NCBI RefSeq assembly: GCF_003628555.1
Contig: NZ_CP021731.1
Location: 2,294,001-2,358,000, forward strand
Direction of reading: 5' to 3'
DNA: 64,000 nucleotides
Source: Azoarcus sp. DN11
GTDB lineage: Bacteria > Pseudomonadota > Gammaproteobacteria > Burkholderiales > Rhodocyclaceae
Positions 37,072 through 44,938 of this stretch are shown here, one piece after another; the stretch's first letter is position 1; every line of letters starts with the position of its first letter. A program made the translations under genes and the position numbers. The notes under the pieces are model-generated. The model had not been told where the DNA came from and made no database searches. It worked only from the letters and a program-made list of their open reading frames with translations.

Positions 37072-38184
37072 TTACAGGCCGAAATGCGGGCGAAGCCTGG
37101 CGCCCAGCCATGTTCCGGGTAATGCCGCTGCGAACCACAGCCAGCCGTGAAGACTGGTCGAAGCCACCCCCGCGAGCAGTGCGCCGATTGTGCAGCCGAA
37201 CCCGATACGTGCGCCGTATCCCATCAGGAGGCCGCCCAGTACCGCCGCGGTCACTGCGCCCGGCCGTTTGTCGAAACGTGGCGCCCAGCGCCCGGCCGCG
37301 AGCGCCGCGCCGGCCGCCCCGAGCACGAGCCCGATGTCCATCAGCGAGGTGACGTCGTCGAGCACCCCGCGGGCGAGCGCGGCCGACTGGAACGGCGCCT
37401 GCCAGAAGGCCGATGACGCAGGATCCCAGCCGAGGCTCGCGGCCGCCTTCGCGCCCCACAGCGCGTAAGCCCAGGTGATCGTCCAGGGGTGGCCGGCGAG
37501 CAGCAGGGTCGCGAGATCGAGGAGGGCGATGGCGAGCAGCGCCGGCAAGAGGCTGCGCGTGCGCGCCGGCGTCGCGGGGGCCGCGAACCGTGGCCAGCCC
37601 GTTCGCCGCGGACGCCCGAGCCACCACCACAGCGCGGCGATCGCAAGGCTTTGCAGCAGTGCGGCCTGCGGCCAGCCGAGCCATTCGCCGAGCACGATCG
37701 GATCGGCCGTAGGCAGCGACGCCCACCAATCCATGTGCAGGCTCGCAGCGAAAGAGCCGGCGCAGAAGAACAAGGTCACGATCAGCATGCGTCCGTTGCC
37801 GCCGCCGAGGCTGAACAGGGTCCCCGAGCCGCAACCGCCGGCGAGTTGCATGCCGATGCCGAAGAGAAGCGCACCGACAGCGACCTGCACGGCGGCCGGC
37901 CCGAGCGGCTGCCCGAAGGCCTCGCCGGCGGCGAGCGCCGGTGCCAGCGCGAGCGTCGTCAGGCCGAGCAGTGCCAGCGGCGCCTGCAGCGCGCGCCGGT
38001 CGCGATCGACAATGAAACGCCGCAGCGTGCCGGTGAAACCGAACTCGCTCGACAGCAGCACCGCACCGAGCAGCAGACTCACCGCATAGAGCGCGAGGTG
38101 GCGCCCGCCCTGCGCAGCATAGGCCACGGCACCGACCGCCGCCGTGAGCAGGAGCCAGGCGAGCGTCGCGGCCGGGTGTCGCAT
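37072..38184 (-). CDS. YeeE/YedE (TsuA-like) thiosulfate or sulfur-compound transporter
   Basis: A 370-residue polytopic membrane protein with about ten hydrophobic segments. It carries the two family Cys motifs, AGGCGSGTLFSLGGGN and GFGCTIGALLAG, which in TsuA line the thiosulfate path. It lies between the DUF302 gene and the VTT/MerA-like gene in one operon. The ATG at 38184 gives no overlap; a TTG at 38235 would overlap the preceding gene by 32 bp. It could supply reduced sulfur for thiol chemistry. Confidence 0.85.
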   Translation of the reverse strand: MRHPAATLAWLLLTAAVGAVAYAAQGGRHLALYAVSLLLGAVLLSSEFGFTGTLRRFIVDRDRRALQAPLALLGLTTLALAPALAAGEAFGQPLGPAAVQVAVGALLFGIGMQLAGGCGSGTLFSLGGGNGRMLIVTLFFCAGSFAASLHMDWWASLPTADPIVLGEWLGWPQAALLQSLAIAALWWWLGRPRRTGWPRFAAPATPARTRSLLPALLAIALLDLATLLLAGHPWTITWAYALWGAKAAASLGWDPASSAFWQAPFQSAALARGVLDDVTSLMDIGLVLGAAGAALAAGRWAPRFDKRPGAVTAAVLGGLLMGYGARIGFGCTIGALLAGVASTSLHGWLWFAAALPGTWLGARLRPHFGL

Positions 38185-38203
38185 CTCGTGCGGCGAGGCG
38201 AGT

Positions 38204-38677
38204 TCACCGACTGGCGTCACGGCCGATGGCTTCAAAAATCGGGTCGAGCTCGCGCGCCAGTTCGTCGAGCTTGGGGCTGTCGTAGGGGCCGAACACGCTG
38301 CCCGGCGTCCGCCACGACAGCGTCGCCGTGCCGTCGGTGTTCTCGGTCACGTAGTAGCGCAGCGGTGCCTCGACGCCGGCCGGCACGCTCGCCTGGAGCA
38401 TGCGCACCGCGTAGTCGTTGCGGAACACCATCACCACCGCGTTGCCCGGGATCTTCACGCCACGCGCGGCGGCGCCGCGGCTCGCGCTCGCGACGGCGAC
38501 GACTGCGAGGCCATGCCGGTCGACCGCGCTCTCCAGTCGATCGAGCAGTTCCGGAAACGGATATGCGCTTGCAATCGTGCGCACGCCGTCGGGCGGGGCC
38601 GCGTGGGCGACGGCGGACAGGACTGTCAGGGTTGCGAGCATCGGCGCAATCGCGTGGCGCAGGCTGATCTTCTGCAT
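38204..38677 (-). CDS. exported DUF302 protein
   Basis: A 157-residue protein with a Sec signal peptide (about residues 1-26, ending VAHAAPP) and a DUF302 domain: HGLAVVAVASASRGAAARG, NAVVMVFRNDYAVRMLQASVPAG and a TATLSWRTPGSVF segment. DUF302 proteins are small alpha/beta proteins of unknown role, often near metal or sulfur genes. First gene of a four-gene minus-strand operon, with a long leader holding a hairpin and an ECF promoter motif. Confidence 0.82.
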   Translation of the reverse strand: MQKISLRHAIAPMLATLTVLSAVAHAAPPDGVRTIASAYPFPELLDRLESAVDRHGLAVVAVASASRGAAARGVKIPGNAVVMVFRNDYAVRMLQASVPAGVEAPLRYYVTENTDGTATLSWRTPGSVFGPYDSPKLDELARELDPIFEAIGRDASR

Positions 38678-38698
38678 GGGATCTCCCGAAAACGGAAA

Positions 38699-38732
38699 GG
38701 CGGAACCGCGCCCGGTGCGTCCCGGTTCCGCC
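38699..38732 (-). repeat. hairpin in the leader of the DUF302 operon
   Basis: GGCGGAACCG and CGGTTCCGCC form a perfect 10-bp inverted repeat with a 14-base loop, 22 bp upstream of the DUF302 start and downstream of the ECF motif. It would form a strong hairpin in the 5' leader and could set mRNA stability or translation. No T-tract follows. Confidence 0.5.
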
Positions 38733-38774
38733 CGTCGGGGGCAGGTTGTCGGGGCAGGGCAGGCGCGCATGAAG

Positions 38775-38804
38775 CTTAGTCGCGCGGCGCCCGCCGTCCT
38801 TACA
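38775..38804 (-). promoter_or_regulatory. ECF-sigma promoter motif before DUF302-yeeE-MerA-like operon
   Basis: Minus-strand TGTAAGG (38798-38804), exactly 15 bp, then CGACTAAG (38775-38782). It matches the eight-site motif and points at the DUF302 gene, leaving a leader of about 90 bases. Confidence 0.65.
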
Positions 38805-38811
38805 GAGCCGG

Positions 38812-39519
38812 TCAGCCCGTCGCGGCGGGCTTGGTAAGACCTAGACACTCGGGCAGGACGGAAAGATCTCGGATCTCGCCGTCCGGCGTCGCCGGGATGC
38901 GCTCCGGCTCCTGGCCGAAGCGGTTGCACCAGAGCACGCGGAAGCCGAACGCCTTCGCCGAAAACGCGTCCCAGCCGTTCGACGACAGGAAGCAGATTTC
39001 GTCCGGCGCGGTGTCGAGCCGCGTGGAGGCGAGGCGATACACCGACGGATGCGGTTTGAAGACGCGAACCTCCTCGACCGACAGCACGGCGTCGAAGAGC
39101 GTTTCGAGGCCGTTGTTACGCACCACCGCCCACAGCATCGGCAGCGATCCGTTCGAGAGGATCGCCAGTTTCATTCCCGCCGCTTTCAGCTCGCGCAGCG
39201 CCTGCGGCACTTCCGGGTAGCACTGCAGGCGCAGGTACAGGTCCATCAGCCGCTCGCGCAGGCCGGGCCGGTTCAGGCGCAGGGTGGCGAGCGCGAAATC
39301 GAGCGCGTCGCCGGTCACCTGCCAGAAGTCGGCGTAATGCTGGCCGAGCCCCCGCAACCAGGTGTACTGCAGTTGCTTGTGGCGCCAGAGTTCGGACAGG
39401 CGCTGCCAGTCGTCGCCGAGCTCGTCGCGCGCGCCTTGCGCCGCCGTGTTGAAGTCGAACAGGGTGCCGTAGGCGTCGAAGACGCACGCCTCGATACCGG
39501 TCAGTCGTGTGGGCTGCAT
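38812..39519 (-). CDS. (S)-2-haloacid dehalogenase, HAD type II
   Basis: A 235-residue HAD-superfamily protein of the L-2-haloacid dehalogenase class. The nucleophile Asp is in CVFDAYGTLFD, followed by LAILSNGS and a Lys in VRVFKPHPSVYRL. The class-specific SSNGWDAFSAK motif is intact. It converts (S)-2-haloacids to (R)-2-hydroxyacids. Last gene downstream of the AhpD-like pair under TetR control. A second, unrelated dehalogenase family is encoded at 53731-54630. Confidence 0.87.
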   Translation of the reverse strand: MQPTRLTGIEACVFDAYGTLFDFNTAAQGARDELGDDWQRLSELWRHKQLQYTWLRGLGQHYADFWQVTGDALDFALATLRLNRPGLRERLMDLYLRLQCYPEVPQALRELKAAGMKLAILSNGSLPMLWAVVRNNGLETLFDAVLSVEEVRVFKPHPSVYRLASTRLDTAPDEICFLSSNGWDAFSAKAFGFRVLWCNRFGQEPERIPATPDGEIRDLSVLPECLGLTKPAATG

Positions 39520-39577
39520 GTGTCACCTCCAGGAAACGTGCTCGTCGGTTCGGGTTCTGGTTATCGCGAACGGGAAG

Positions 39578-39967
39578 TCAGCGAGCGAAGTCGTTATCGA
39601 CCTGCAGCCCTTCGAGCATCTTGTTGAAACCGCTGAAAAGGTCCACCACGGCCATCAGCTCCACGAGTTCTCCGTCCGTGCTCCCCATCGCGCGCAGCGC
39701 CCCGGTGTGCGCCTGAACGCAGTAGTCGCAGCCGTTGGTCGCCGATACGGCGACGGCGATCATCTCCTTGGTCTTGCGGTCGAGCAGCCCGGGTCCCATG
39801 ATCGTCTTGACCCGCTGCCAGCTGGCCTGCAGATAGGCCGGGTTGTGCGCCATGACCTTGAAGAGATTGGGCACGAAGGGCATGCCGAAGGTCTTGCGGA
39901 TGTCCTCATAAACTTCCCGCACGACGCCGACGGCGTCGCTTTCACTGACGTAAGCCACGGTTGCCAT
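39578..39967 (-). CDS. carboxymuconolactone decarboxylase / AhpD-like protein
   Basis: A 129-residue AhpD-fold protein with the redox motif CDYCVQAH. The preceding block MGPGLLDRKTKEMIAVAVSATNG is typical of peroxidase-like members. Likely a thiol peroxidase or alkylhydroperoxidase; decarboxylase activity is not implied. It lies between the peroxidase-related enzyme and the haloacid dehalogenase genes. Confidence 0.85.
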   Translation of the reverse strand: MATVAYVSESDAVGVVREVYEDIRKTFGMPFVPNLFKVMAHNPAYLQASWQRVKTIMGPGLLDRKTKEMIAVAVSATNGCDYCVQAHTGALRAMGSTDGELVELMAVVDLFSGFNKMLEGLQVDNDFAR

Positions 39968-40060
39968 TTCTTTTTCCTTTGTGTCGATCTTCGGGGTGGA
40001 TCTCTGCCGGGCCGTCCACGATGGCGGCCCCGCCGGCGGATGTCTTGCGGGCCCCTTCGG

Positions 40061-40636
40061 TCAGCGCGGATCGACCCAGCGGCGTTCGGCGAATTTCTCG
40101 TCGAGTTCGGTGTGGAACAGGTGGTTCGAGTAGTTGCTGAGCGTCTTGACGGCAATTGCGAGGACGATCTCCAGGATCTGGCGCTCCGCGTAGCCGGCGG
40201 CCAGGAAGGCATCCACGTCCTTGCGCCGGGGCAGGCCGCGGCTTGCGACCATCGTGCGCGTGAATTCGGCGAGCGCCCGCAGTCGGGCGTCCGGAATCGG
40301 GCGGCCGTCGCGGATGGCGTTCGTCACTTCGACCGGCACGCCGGAGAATTTGTCGGCGATGAGGCTGTGCGCGCCCACGCAGTAGTCGCACCCGTTCTCG
40401 CGCGAGATGGCGAGGAAGACGACCTCCTGCTCCGCCGGCGTGAAGCCCGAATCCTTGCGGAAGGCGGCATAGCCGTCGAGATAGGTGTTGAGCACGCCCG
40501 GCGAATGCACCATGTTGGCGTACATGTTGGGGATGAAGCCCACCTGCTTGAGCGCCTTGTCCAGCACTGCTTTCGCATTGCCTTCGGCGGTTTCGGGTGA
40601 TTGGGGGGGTAGGGTCAGTCTGTATTCGGCCAGCAT
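40061..40636 (-). CDS. peroxidase-related AhpD-family enzyme
   Basis: A 191-residue protein with the CDYCVGAHS redox site after EQEVVFLAISRENG, and a C-terminal IVLAIAVKTLSNYSNH helix. It belongs to the uncharacterised peroxidase-related group, larger than AhpD-like single-domain proteins. First gene of the operon, with a perfect TGGACC/GGTCCA dyad 25 bp upstream, so it is the probable primary target of the neighbouring TetR regulator. Confidence 0.85.
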   Translation of the reverse strand: MLAEYRLTLPPQSPETAEGNAKAVLDKALKQVGFIPNMYANMVHSPGVLNTYLDGYAAFRKDSGFTPAEQEVVFLAISRENGCDYCVGAHSLIADKFSGVPVEVTNAIRDGRPIPDARLRALAEFTRTMVASRGLPRRKDVDAFLAAGYAERQILEIVLAIAVKTLSNYSNHLFHTELDEKFAERRWVDPR

Positions 40637-40660
40637 TACGCTCTCCTTCTTCTGGTTAAA

Positions 40661-40676
40661 TGGACCAAACGGTCCA
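40661..40676. promoter_or_regulatory. TetR operator, strong copy
   Basis: TGGACC-AAAC-GGTCCA is a perfect 6-4-6 dyad between the TetR stop and the peroxidase-related gene. A degenerate copy with the same layout is at 41292-41307 before tetR itself. Confidence 0.7.
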
Positions 40677-40693
40677 AAAATGGCGCAAAAAAA

Positions 40694-41281
40694 TCAGTGC
40701 AGGGCGCTCATCGCGACCTCGACGACTTTTTCGAGCTCGTCGGCGGGAAGCCCCGCCTTGACCATCGTGCGCAGCCCCGCCATCGTCGTCAGCAGGTAGC
40801 GCGCGAGCACCGCGGCATCGGCGTTGCGCGGGATCTCGCCATGCTCCTGCGCCATTTCGATGGCGGTCCGGAACATGGCGGCGAAGTCCCGTGCGGCATC
40901 CGATATGCATGCGGCGACGGCCGCGTCGCGTCCCGCGAACTCGGTCGCCGTGTTCATGATGAGGCAGCCGCGCCGCGGGCCCGGCTCGCGGGCTTCGCGC
41001 GCATTCGTAAGGAGCATCTCGCGCACGAACGCCAGCGGAGACGCCGCCGCATGCATCATTTCGCCCATGCGTTCGACATGGCGCCGGCGAAAACGCACGA
41101 GGCAGGCCTCGAACAGCTGCTGCTTGCTGCCGAACGCGTTGTAGAAGCTGCTTTTCGACAGCCCCATCGCCGCGAGCAGATCGGACAGGGACGTCGCCTC
41201 GAAGCCCCGCAGCCAGAACACGCTCATCGCGGCATCGATGGCGAGCTGGGGGTCGAATTCGAGCGGGCGGCCGGTTTGCAT
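40694..41281 (-). CDS. TetR-family repressor
   Basis: A 195-residue TetR regulator. The DNA-binding domain reads FWLRGFEATSLSDLLAAMGLSKSSFYNAFGSKQQLF (helix-turn-helix about residues 22-50). The C-terminal core has RRGCLIMNTATEF, typical of the TetR_C group with a conserved Cys that may sense electrophiles. The ATG at 41281 is chosen because longer starts would run through the dyad at 41292-41307. It probably represses itself and the downstream AhpD-like/dehalogenase operon. Confidence 0.92.
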   Translation of the reverse strand: MQTGRPLEFDPQLAIDAAMSVFWLRGFEATSLSDLLAAMGLSKSSFYNAFGSKQQLFEACLVRFRRRHVERMGEMMHAAASPLAFVREMLLTNAREAREPGPRRGCLIMNTATEFAGRDAAVAACISDAARDFAAMFRTAIEMAQEHGEIPRNADAAVLARYLLTTMAGLRTMVKAGLPADELEKVVEVAMSALH

Positions 41282-41291
41282 GAGTGTATTT

Positions 41292-41307
41292 TGTACCGTG
41301 CAGTCCA
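41292..41307. promoter_or_regulatory. TetR operator, degenerate copy at tetR promoter
   Basis: TGTACC-GTGC-AGTCCA has the same 6-4-6 layout as 40661-40676 with one mismatch in each arm. It lies in the 30-bp gap just upstream of the tetR ATG, as expected for weaker autoregulation. Confidence 0.55.
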
Positions 41308-41311
41308 TTTG

Positions 41312-42106
41312 TCAAGCTTCCGCGAACCCGTTCGTGATTTTTTCGCCGATCGGCGCGTCGTCCCAGCGCAGCGACTGGTAGTCGAGGTCTCGCGCCAGGG
41401 CCGGTTTGATGATCGCGAAATAGGGTGACACGTCGAAGTCGCGCGGCGCGAACAGGCTGTGATGGCGCACGCGCAGAAGCTCCTCGACACAACCCGGGCA
41501 GGCGGGGTCGTGGCTCGCGCGACGCGTCACGATCGGCAGGATCGGGTAGCGTACCGACTGGAATGCCTGTGCGATCAGGGTGGAGCAGATCGCGCGGGTC
41601 GGATCGCCGCTGCCCAGCGCGAGCATCCGCCGCCGGAAACGTTGCGGGACCGGCGGCGTCGGCAGCAGGTAGCGGGCGAGATCGAAGACGTTGCGCAAGT
41701 CGTACTGATGGCCGATGCGTTCGATCGCATAGGTGACGACCCGGCGACAGTCCTCTTCCGTCAAGCCGCTCGGGCGGCAGATGCGGGTGTGCAGCCCGGC
41801 GAACTCCTCGACGCCGACGCTGCGCACGCCTGCCACGATGTCGACCTCGACGAAGCAATGGCCGCGCGACGCGCGCCCGCTCAGCGCGTCGCCGACGTAC
41901 AGCGCCGCATGCGACCACGTCGACTGCGTCAGGTACTTGATCGCGGTGCTGACGCGCGAATGCCCTTCGACCAGCAACACGTCGCCTGGCCGAAGACAGA
42001 CGAGCAGTTCCTCGGCCGGCGTCGGCTGCGAGAGGGTGTGGACGTGGATGGGGCGAGTCAGCGTGCGCCCGAGCCAGCGGCCCATCCGGTCGAACAGGAA
42101 TCCCAT
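41312..42106 (-). CDS. YiiX/permuted NlpC-P60-like cysteine hydrolase
   Basis: A 264-residue protein resembling circularly permuted NlpC/P60 (YiiX/YebB-like) hydrolases: LRPGDVLLVEGHSRVSTAIKYLTQSTWSHAALYVG carries the His, and AICSTLIAQAFQ the candidate catalytic Cys. Such proteins may cleave amide or thioester bonds of lipids or peptides. No signal peptide is evident, though the N-terminus is amphipathic. It follows the anti-sigma gene by 24 bp, so it is probably part of the sigma operon. Confidence 0.75.
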   Translation of the reverse strand: MGFLFDRMGRWLGRTLTRPIHVHTLSQPTPAEELLVCLRPGDVLLVEGHSRVSTAIKYLTQSTWSHAALYVGDALSGRASRGHCFVEVDIVAGVRSVGVEEFAGLHTRICRPSGLTEEDCRRVVTYAIERIGHQYDLRNVFDLARYLLPTPPVPQRFRRRMLALGSGDPTRAICSTLIAQAFQSVRYPILPIVTRRASHDPACPGCVEELLRVRHHSLFAPRDFDVSPYFAIIKPALARDLDYQSLRWDDAPIGEKITNGFAEA

Positions 42107-42130
42107 CGCGCTTGCCTCGGGCAGGGCGGA

Positions 42131-42322
42131 TCAGGGCTCGCTGCCGGAATCGCCCTCGCGCAGGCGTCGTGTGGCCTTGCGCAGGAACTGGAGGTGCTTG
42201 CCGTAATTGGCGCAACCGCTGCATGCCATCGTATGCAGCCTCAGCGCGAGGCGCTCGCGCAGCGTCAATGCACGCTCCTGGCTGTCGGAAATGAGGCGGG
42301 TTACCTCCTTGCAATTCATCAT
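42131..42322 (-). CDS. small zinc-type anti-sigma factor
   Basis: A 63-residue soluble protein with His-30, Cys-34 and Cys-37, the HxxxCxxC motif of zinc-binding anti-sigma (ZAS/zf-HC2) proteins, and an additional Cys-4. It lacks a transmembrane segment. Its ATG overlaps the sigma factor stop (ATGA), the classical sigma/anti-sigma arrangement. The thiols may sense oxidants or soft metals and release the sigma factor. Confidence 0.8.
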   Translation of the reverse strand: MMNCKEVTRLISDSQERALTLRERLALRLHTMACSGCANYGKHLQFLRKATRRLREGDSGSEP

Positions 42323-42933
42323 GTGACGGCCTCCCCGTGGAACCAGCGGTTTTCGAGACATTCCCGCAATCCGAGACGGGCGCGGTGCAGGATCACCCAG
42401 CAGTTGCGATCGGTGATGCCGAGCCGGCGGCAGATTTCGCCGGTCTCCAGGTCGAGGAACTCCCGCATCATGTAGACGCGGGCGATGCGGTCCGGCAGAT
42501 GGTCGAGGCAGGCCTCGAATACCGCCCAGAATTGCCGCTGCGAGAGCAAGGCCTCCGGATCCGCCCACGTGACTGGACGGTCCTCGGGGTTCCAGAAGCC
42601 GCGTTTGTCGAAAAGCGCGTCAAAGTCCTGGAGCTCGCCATCGTCGTCGGTGGCCTGGATGAGGTCCGAGCCGCAGATCTCGCGCGACGAGGCACGGATG
42701 TGATCGACGATCTTGTTGCGCAGGATCGCGAACATCCAGGTCTTCAGCGCCGCCCGTCCGGCGAAGCCCTTCGCGCCGGTCATCGCGGCGATGAGTGCCT
42801 CCTGCACCATGTCTTCCGCCGCGCCGGCATCACGCAGCTGCAGTTGCGCGAAGCGCAGCATGTCGCGGCGGATCGTGATGATGGACGGATCGTCCCACAG
42901 GATTTCCGTCGTCCGGCCCTTGCCCTGGTTCAT
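42319..42933 (-). CDS. ECF-type RNA polymerase sigma factor
   Basis: A 204-residue sigma-70 family protein with region 2 (MLRFAQLQLRDAGAAEDMVQEAL, ALKTWMFAILRNKIVDHIR) and region 4 (FEACLDHLPDRIARVYMMREF, ETGEICRRLGITDRNCWVILHRAR). The ATG at 42933 follows GGGAGGA. Overlaps join it to the NrtS-like gene upstream and the anti-sigma gene downstream. A match to the recurring GTAAGG/CGAC motif lies before the operon, so it is the best candidate for reading all eight sites. Confidence 0.93.
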   Translation of the reverse strand: MNQGKGRTTEILWDDPSIITIRRDMLRFAQLQLRDAGAAEDMVQEALIAAMTGAKGFAGRAALKTWMFAILRNKIVDHIRASSREICGSDLIQATDDDGELQDFDALFDKRGFWNPEDRPVTWADPEALLSQRQFWAVFEACLDHLPDRIARVYMMREFLDLETGEICRRLGITDRNCWVILHRARLGLRECLENRWFHGEAVT

Positions 42934-43169
42934 CGCGTATTCCTCCCGCATTCCCGGGTTGCATTGAGTGCAGCACTGTAGCTGGACACGCAATACGGCA
43001 CCAGAAAATTCAGCAGGCCGCGGCCCCAATCGATCGCCCCTCCGTCAAGCAGGACGCCTCCCTGGTTGACCCCATTCAGCATCACGCCGACCACGAGCGA
43101 CACCTTGAGTGCCGCGCTGGCGATCTCGGGCCGGCAGGCCGCACATAGCACCGCGACCGGACGACTCAT
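42930..43169 (-). CDS. NrtS-like small membrane protein
   Basis: A 79-residue protein with two hydrophobic segments. The block KVSLVVGVMLNGVNQGG and the NFLVPYCVSSYSA segment resemble NrtS, a small nitrate/nitrite transporter subunit known from cyanobacteria and proteobacteria. It carries an N-terminal CAAC pair that could bind metal. Start and stop overlap the neighbouring HD-GYP and sigma genes by four bases each. Transport of nitrate is not implied by this context; family assignment is by eye. Confidence 0.6.
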   Translation of the reverse strand: MSRPVAVLCAACRPEIASAALKVSLVVGVMLNGVNQGGVLLDGGAIDWGRGLLNFLVPYCVSSYSAALNATRECGRNTR

Positions 43170-44107
43170 GCCGGACAGCCCTGCGGCAGGCTGTCGAGAA
43201 GATCCTGCAGCGGGGCGCGGCCGGCGGCGGACTGCACGACGCGCGCGACAAGCGCGACGTCGGCGGCCGGCTCCAGCGCGCGCGCATCACCCTTGCGCCC
43301 GGTCGCTGCGACGCCCAGCGTCCCTTCGGGCTTCGCCGTGACGCGATACCCGTTGCCGCAGGAGCGGCAATGCACGACGTCGCCGGGCGCGGTGGCGCGC
43401 GTGAGCACGAGTGTCGGCCCGCACACCGGACAGCTTTGCAGGGGAATGCCGTCGTCGCTGTGGCCGACGATGTGCGCGAGCACGCCGGTGTCGGCGAGTG
43501 CGAGAAAGTGGGCGCCCAGATCGGGGTCGAACTGCGTGCCCAGATGGGCGCCGACGATGTCGAGCGCGGTATCGATGGGCATGCCGGCACGGTGGGGGCG
43601 GGTGCTCGTCATCGCGTCGAAGGCATCGCAGATCGCCACCAGGCGGGCGTCGAGCGGGATCTCGCCGGCCGGCAGGCCGCGCGGGTAGCCGCGGCCGTCG
43701 GGGCGTTCGTGGTGCGACGCGACCGTCGGCAGCACTAGGCCGGCGAGAGGATGCGTGGCGAGCAGCCGTACGCCGATGTTGGGATGCGTGCGGATCGTGG
43801 CGAGCTCGTCGGCGTCGAGACTGGCCGGCTTTCTCAGGATCGCGTCGGGAATGCCGATCTTGCCCAGGTCGTGCAGGAAACCGCCGATCGTCACGCGCGC
43901 CACGTCTGCAGGGCCGAGGCCGGCCTTCTCCGCGAGCAGCTCGGCATAGCGCGAGACGCGCCACAGGTGCCCGCCGGTATAGGGGTCGCGCGCCTCGACG
44001 ATCCCCGCGATCACCAGCAGGCTGGCAAGCATGTCATGGGTGCGGCTGCGTGCGGGCCGGTGCGCGCGAGGGGTGATCCACCGACCGAGTGCGTTATGAA
44101 AGTTCAT
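43166..44107 (-). CDS. HD-GYP domain phosphohydrolase with C-terminal Cys-rich segment
   Basis: A 313-residue protein. The HD-GYP domain (about residues 25-190) has GGFLHDLGKIGIP, the HHERPDGRGYP motif and DAFDAMTS. HD-GYP enzymes degrade cyclic di-GMP. A C-terminal zinc-ribbon-like pair (CPVCG, about 22 residues later CRSCG) is an unusual addition. It is first gene of the sigma operon, with a promoter motif of the same ECF type only 17 bp upstream and GGGGAGGAGG as ribosome site. Confidence 0.88.
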   Translation of the reverse strand: MNFHNALGRWITPRAHRPARSRTHDMLASLLVIAGIVEARDPYTGGHLWRVSRYAELLAEKAGLGPADVARVTIGGFLHDLGKIGIPDAILRKPASLDADELATIRTHPNIGVRLLATHPLAGLVLPTVASHHERPDGRGYPRGLPAGEIPLDARLVAICDAFDAMTSTRPHRAGMPIDTALDIVGAHLGTQFDPDLGAHFLALADTGVLAHIVGHSDDGIPLQSCPVCGPTLVLTRATAPGDVVHCRSCGNGYRVTAKPEGTLGVAATGRKGDARALEPAADVALVARVVQSAAGRAPLQDLLDSLPQGCPA

Positions 44108-44123
44108 GGCGACCTCCTCCCCG

Positions 44124-44154
44124 ATTCGTCGCGCGGGGACGGGCCGGCCTTACG
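44124..44154 (-). promoter_or_regulatory. ECF promoter motif before the sigma-factor operon
   Basis: Minus-strand GTAAGG (44148-44153), a 16-bp spacer and CGACGAAT (44124-44131). It differs from the others in lacking the leading TT and the A after GTAAGG, so it may be a weaker, autoregulatory copy. Confidence 0.5.
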
Positions 44155-44170
44155 GCGGGGCGAAGAATTC

Positions 44171-44938
44171 TCACGTCGCCTCGCTCAGCGCCGCTACCAG
44201 CCGCTCGACCGATACCGGCAGGTAAGCGGTGATATCGAGCGCACGATCCTCGAAGACATCCTCATCCGGGCGCGCGCGCAGACGGGCCGCGATGACCGCG
44301 TCGCGATGCCGCAAGAGGCCTTCGATCCACGGCCGGTAGAGCCGCAGCATCGCACCCAGCCAGCGGTTCGCCGGCCACGACGGCCAGGCATGGTCGATCT
44401 CGAACCGCCCGAGCATGCGGATGACGTCCTCGGCCGGATACCAGGTCTCGCCCGTGACCCAACGGTTGGTCGCGAACAGGCCGATCGGCTCGCCCCAGGC
44501 ATCCATCGAGATTGCGACGAGATGGCTGATCGCCTCGTCGCCGGCGGGCCAGGGCTCGGTCGCTGCGTGAAACGCGAACGGCGCGACTCCCGCCGGCATG
44601 CCGCCCGCACGCAGGAATGTATGGAAGTGGCCATGCTCCGCGTCGCCGCGATGGGCGTGGTAGTAGTACTGCGCGTGCGTGTCGGCGTCGAACACGTCGT
44701 CCTGCGGGTAGTGCTCGATCTCAACGAATTCGCCCTGACCGCGCAGCACCTCGCCGACGACGTTGAGGCCGACCTTCGCCAGCACGCGCCGACAGCCGAG
44801 CGCCTCCCGGCCGGCATCGAGCAGTTCGCGCCGGGTCGGCAGGTCGAACTCGTGCAGGGCCGGCAGGTAGTACGACGGCAGCGGTGGCGCAGTCAGGCCG
44901 GCGAGCAGCGGCCCGGAAGCGGTGTCGACAGCGATCAT
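44171..44938 (-). CDS. DUF6969-type protein next to an NPCAA peptide gene
   Basis: A 255-residue soluble protein of unknown function, which I believe belongs to the DUF6969 family. It has a His-rich core: EIEHYPQDDVFD, AQYYYHAHRGDAEHGHFHTFL, SHLVAISMDAWG and TNRWVTGETWYP. These conserved His and acidic residues suggest a metal-dependent enzyme. The ATG overlaps the stop of a 55-residue Cys-motif protein (ATGA), so the two are made together. A maturation or metal-loading role for that peptide is speculation. Confidence 0.7.
   Translation of the reverse strand: MIAVDTASGPLLAGLTAPPLPSYYLPALHEFDLPTRRELLDAGREALGCRRVLAKVGLNVVGEVLRGQGEFVEIEHYPQDDVFDADTHAQYYYHAHRGDAEHGHFHTFLRAGGMPAGVAPFAFHAATEPWPAGDEAISHLVAISMDAWGEPIGLFATNRWVTGETWYPAEDVIRMLGRFEIDHAWPSWPANRWLGAMLRLYRPWIEGLLRHRDAVIAARLRARPDEDVFEDRALDITAYLPVSVERLVAALSEAT

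Noticed and set aside
41007..41035. GTAAGG inside tetR
   Set aside because: Within coding sequence; the region 15 bp on reads AACG, not CGAC, and it faces antisense to the gene.
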